Assembly (NCBI GenBank): GCA_021648285.1
Contig: JAKITC010000008.1
Location: 1 to 64,000 of the forward strand
Reading direction: 5' to 3'
Source: Sulfurimonas sp.
GTDB taxonomy: Bacteria > Campylobacterota > Campylobacteria > Campylobacterales > Sulfurimonadaceae
Length of the DNA stretch: 64,000 nt
The number at the start of each line of letters is the position of its first letter. The first letter of the stretch is position 1. Both the position numbers and the translations under genes were made by a program. Below the pieces are notes generated by a model, which was not told the origin of the DNA, made no database searches, and saw only the letters and a program-made list of their open reading frames with translations. Shown here piece after piece: positions 62,297 to 64,000 of the stretch.

Positions 62297-62406
62297 GGTC
62301 TTCCCTTAGATAATTATAATTTATATTTATTATAATAATATAATAATATAATAAAGCTTTAATAATCTTGATATTTAGTAAATCTATATTAATTGTATAG
62401 AATAAA
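62297..62406. promoter_or_regulatory. AT-rich spacer upstream of nosB with possible promoter and Fnr half-site
   Basis: The gap is made mainly of A/T with TAATAA-type repeats and several TATAAT-like boxes on both strands. TTGATATTTAGTAA at 62368-62381 matches a Crp/Fnr box at 8 of 10 positions with one perfect half. It could allow separate expression of the nosB-onward genes. Confidence 0.3.
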
Positions 62407-62434
62407 TATGCAAAGGGAGTTCACCCTCTGCATA
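62407..62434 (-). terminator. Hairpin 19 bases after nosZ
   Basis: On the minus strand TATGCAGAGGG and CCCTTTGCATA form an 11-bp stem (one G-U pair) around a 6-base loop. It has a TATTTATT stretch after it rather than a long T run. It may partly stop transcription, or protect the nosZ end so that nosZ is made in excess over nosB-onward. Confidence 0.6.
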
Positions 62435-62452
62435 AGTTAGAAGTTTCTGTTT

Positions 62453-64000
62453 TTAGAACAAGTGAGCATTCTCATCAATCCATTTAAGATATTCGATGAT
62501 GTCTTTAACTTCTTGTTCACTCATATGCTGGTTAGGCATTTTAAGTTTGAAATAATCAATCATACCTTTCACATAAGCATCTTCATACTTAGATTCTGGA
62601 TTCATAATGAATTTTTTAACCCATTTTTCTGGGTCTACATGTCTTTGTAAAACACCAGTTAAGTCTGGACCAGATGAAACCTTACCAATGACATGGCAAC
62701 CGCTACATCCACCTTCACCAAATGCTGTTTGACCAGCTGTCGCGGCGTCAGACTGTTTTGTTGCAATAATTTTTACTAATGTATCTTTAGCTCTAATACC
62801 AACATCCGCTGTTTTAACCAATAGTTGCCAAATCATATTTTCATAAAGGATTGCTTTTTCAATGTCACCTTTATCATGCGCTGCATTTGCTTTTTTCTTC
62901 TGTGCCGGGATTTGACCATATTGATCAAATGCATCAGTTACAAGATTAGCTACAAAATTATGTTTATCAAAATCATTCGCTTTTAAGAATTTAACAACAC
63001 TTTGAATTACAGCATCTGTAGCAGCATTAACAGCAACAGTTTTTTTATACTCTGCTTCTAATTCAGTTTTAGACATTGTTTTCATTTTAAGTTTTTTAGC
63101 ACCAACATATTTTTTATTAGGGTCTTTAACCATAAGATAACCCATCATCTCTAAGTGAAGAGCAGAACAAAATTCTGTACAGTAATAAGGGAAAACACCT
63201 TCCAAATCTGCTTTGAACTTGATTGTTGAAGTCTCTCCCGGTTCTAGTGAAGTGTGAACATTATAGTCGTCAACAGTAAAACCGTGAGTCTCATCTTGAG
63301 CACGTTCAAGGTTTGTCATGTAGATTGTTACTTCATCACCTTTGTTTACTGTGATTCTCTCCGGATTGATGTGAGAACGAACTAATGTTGCATAAACAGT
63401 AACTTTATTACCTTTGCGCTCAATTCTCTCTTGTCCAGCTAAAGTTTTACCCTTGTGTATTTTACCAGTTCTAGTGTTTGTACCCATTTTGTACCTTACA
63501 ATCGGGTGCAATTTACTAGCTCTGATTGCAACAGCTTGATGAGGCTCACCAAGAGGTATAGGCATATCAACAAGTAAATCCATAGTCTTACCGCTAATAT
63601 CAATTAACTGATGATTTTGCGGGTGTAGAGGACCAACAGGTTGGAATCTATCTATTGTTAACTTATTTAAAGCAATGATATACTTACCTTGAGGATCAGC
63701 AGATTTTCCTTCCATTCCACATAAGTGACCGATGTTATAGTGAACATTTTCTTTATCAATAACTTTAAGAGTTTTGTAGTTCCATTTAACAACTTGAGAG
63801 TCAACATACAAAGAAGTATAGATCTCACCGTTTTTCCAATCTTTACCATATTGATTATGTAATGGCCCAAGACCCAGTTCAGCTTGCCCGTGTAAAGATT
63901 TTTTCATATCTAAGATAGGAATACCATATGGATCTTTCCCTACATATTCTTTATTATCAATTAGTTTTTTAATTTTACTCCATTTAAAAACAGATGCATG
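62453..64000 (-). CDS. nosZ: Nitrous-oxide reductase with C-terminal cytochrome c domain (partial)
   Basis: Partial: the frame is open to the right edge, so the N-terminal part including the signal and many CuZ histidines lies outside. It is not a start at 63907. Visible are the end of the seven-bladed propeller (GLGPLHNQYGKDW, DPQGKYIIALNK, GEPHQAV) and a cupredoxin CuA domain with FPYYCTEFCSALHLEMMGY. A C-terminal monohaem domain carries CSGCH (at 62693-62707), the form found in epsilonproteobacterial clade II NosZ. It reduces N2O to N2 in the periplasm. Confidence 0.95.
   Translation of the reverse strand, partial: HASVFKWSKIKKLIDNKEYVGKDPYGIPILDMKKSLHGQAELGLGPLHNQYGKDWKNGEIYTSLYVDSQVVKWNYKTLKVIDKENVHYNIGHLCGMEGKSADPQGKYIIALNKLTIDRFQPVGPLHPQNHQLIDISGKTMDLLVDMPIPLGEPHQAVAIRASKLHPIVRYKMGTNTRTGKIHKGKTLAGQERIERKGNKVTVYATLVRSHINPERITVNKGDEVTIYMTNLERAQDETHGFTVDDYNVHTSLEPGETSTIKFKADLEGVFPYYCTEFCSALHLEMMGYLMVKDPNKKYVGAKKLKMKTMSKTELEAEYKKTVAVNAATDAVIQSVVKFLKANDFDKHNFVANLVTDAFDQYGQIPAQKKKANAAHDKGDIEKAILYENMIWQLLVKTADVGIRAKDTLVKIIATKQSDAATAGQTAFGEGGCSGCHVIGKVSSGPDLTGVLQRHVDPEKWVKKFIMNPESKYEDAYVKGMIDYFKLKMPNQHMSEQEVKDIIEYLKWIDENAHLF

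Noticed and set aside
63667-63907. Start of nosZ at the ATG at 63907
   Set aside because: The frame stays open and coding-like to the right edge (for example EYVGKDPYGIPILD upstream of it), so this is an internal methionine.

Overview
The window is AT-rich (roughly a third G+C), has no rRNA, tRNA or CRISPR array that I can see, and is densely packed with short intergenic gaps. Gene content and order point to a Campylobacterota (Epsilonproteobacteria) chromosome, most like Sulfurimonas or a close relative. The main reasons are an epsilonproteobacterial nos cluster in the order nosZ-B-D-G-C1-C2-H-F followed by nosL and nosY genes, a murC / small membrane protein / mutS2 neighbourhood known from this phylum, a group III truncated haemoglobin, and many small c-type cytochromes and Crp/Fnr and GGDEF regulators. 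Genus-level assignment is inference.

Layout. 0.2-6.3 kb (+): a metal-type RND efflux operon (TolC-like, adaptor, CzcA/CusA-like pump, PepSY-like protein) behind a small exported protein. 6.4-12 kb (-): SulP transporter, valS, a degenerate GGDEF-like protein and an active-looking diguanylate cyclase. 12.2-14.3 kb (+): UvrD/Rep helicase with a TTG start. 14.3-20 kb (-): hybrid histidine kinase, EI24 membrane protein, HI0933-like flavoprotein, truncated haemoglobin, RluA-like pseudouridine synthase, and a RelE/ParE-CopG toxin-antitoxin pair. 20.1-21.1 kb: XRE regulator divergent from an outer-membrane beta-barrel, with a duplicated operator between them. 21.1-27.5 kb (-): mutS2, cold-shock protein, small membrane protein, a 263-bp palindromic element, murC, and a PLP aminotransferase. 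27.6-28.6 kb (+): membrane protein and cytochrome c. 28.6-34.8 kb (-): thioredoxin-like protein, ThiF-like protein, a nitrilase-like protein lacking catalytic residues, xseB, metX, metY, gltD. 34.8-42.2 kb (-): gltB, lipoprotein, RDD protein, guaB. 42.2-48.6 kb: GlpD-like flavoprotein, cytochrome c, SLC13 transporter, then a Dabb / M48 protease / prmC / DUF4149 operon behind a structured RNA leader.

48.7-64 kb is the most distinctive part. Two convergent operons are both built around N2O respiration. On the minus strand is the clade II nos cluster (nosZ runs off the right edge), ending with a cysteine-containing NosL, NosY and a cysteine-free NosL-like protein. On the plus strand, running towards it, is a tightly overlapping operon: a two-domain NosL with a haem-less cytochrome-like middle segment, a small membrane protein, a MacB/LolC-type ABC permease and ATPase, a polytopic cysteine-containing membrane protein, a NosL lipoprotein, a Crp/Fnr regulator without cysteines, and a pentahaem cytochrome. 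I infer that the plus-strand operon is a metal-handling and electron-supply module for NosZ. The ABC/NosL part is the best candidate here for a poorly described system.

The other main candidates are non-coding. One is a multi-hairpin leader at 45.54-45.70 kb in which one hairpin arm can pair with the terminator, as in an attenuator. The other is the TA-flanked nested-inverted-repeat element at 24.2-24.47 kb, which supplies the stop codon of murC and the start region of the next gene.
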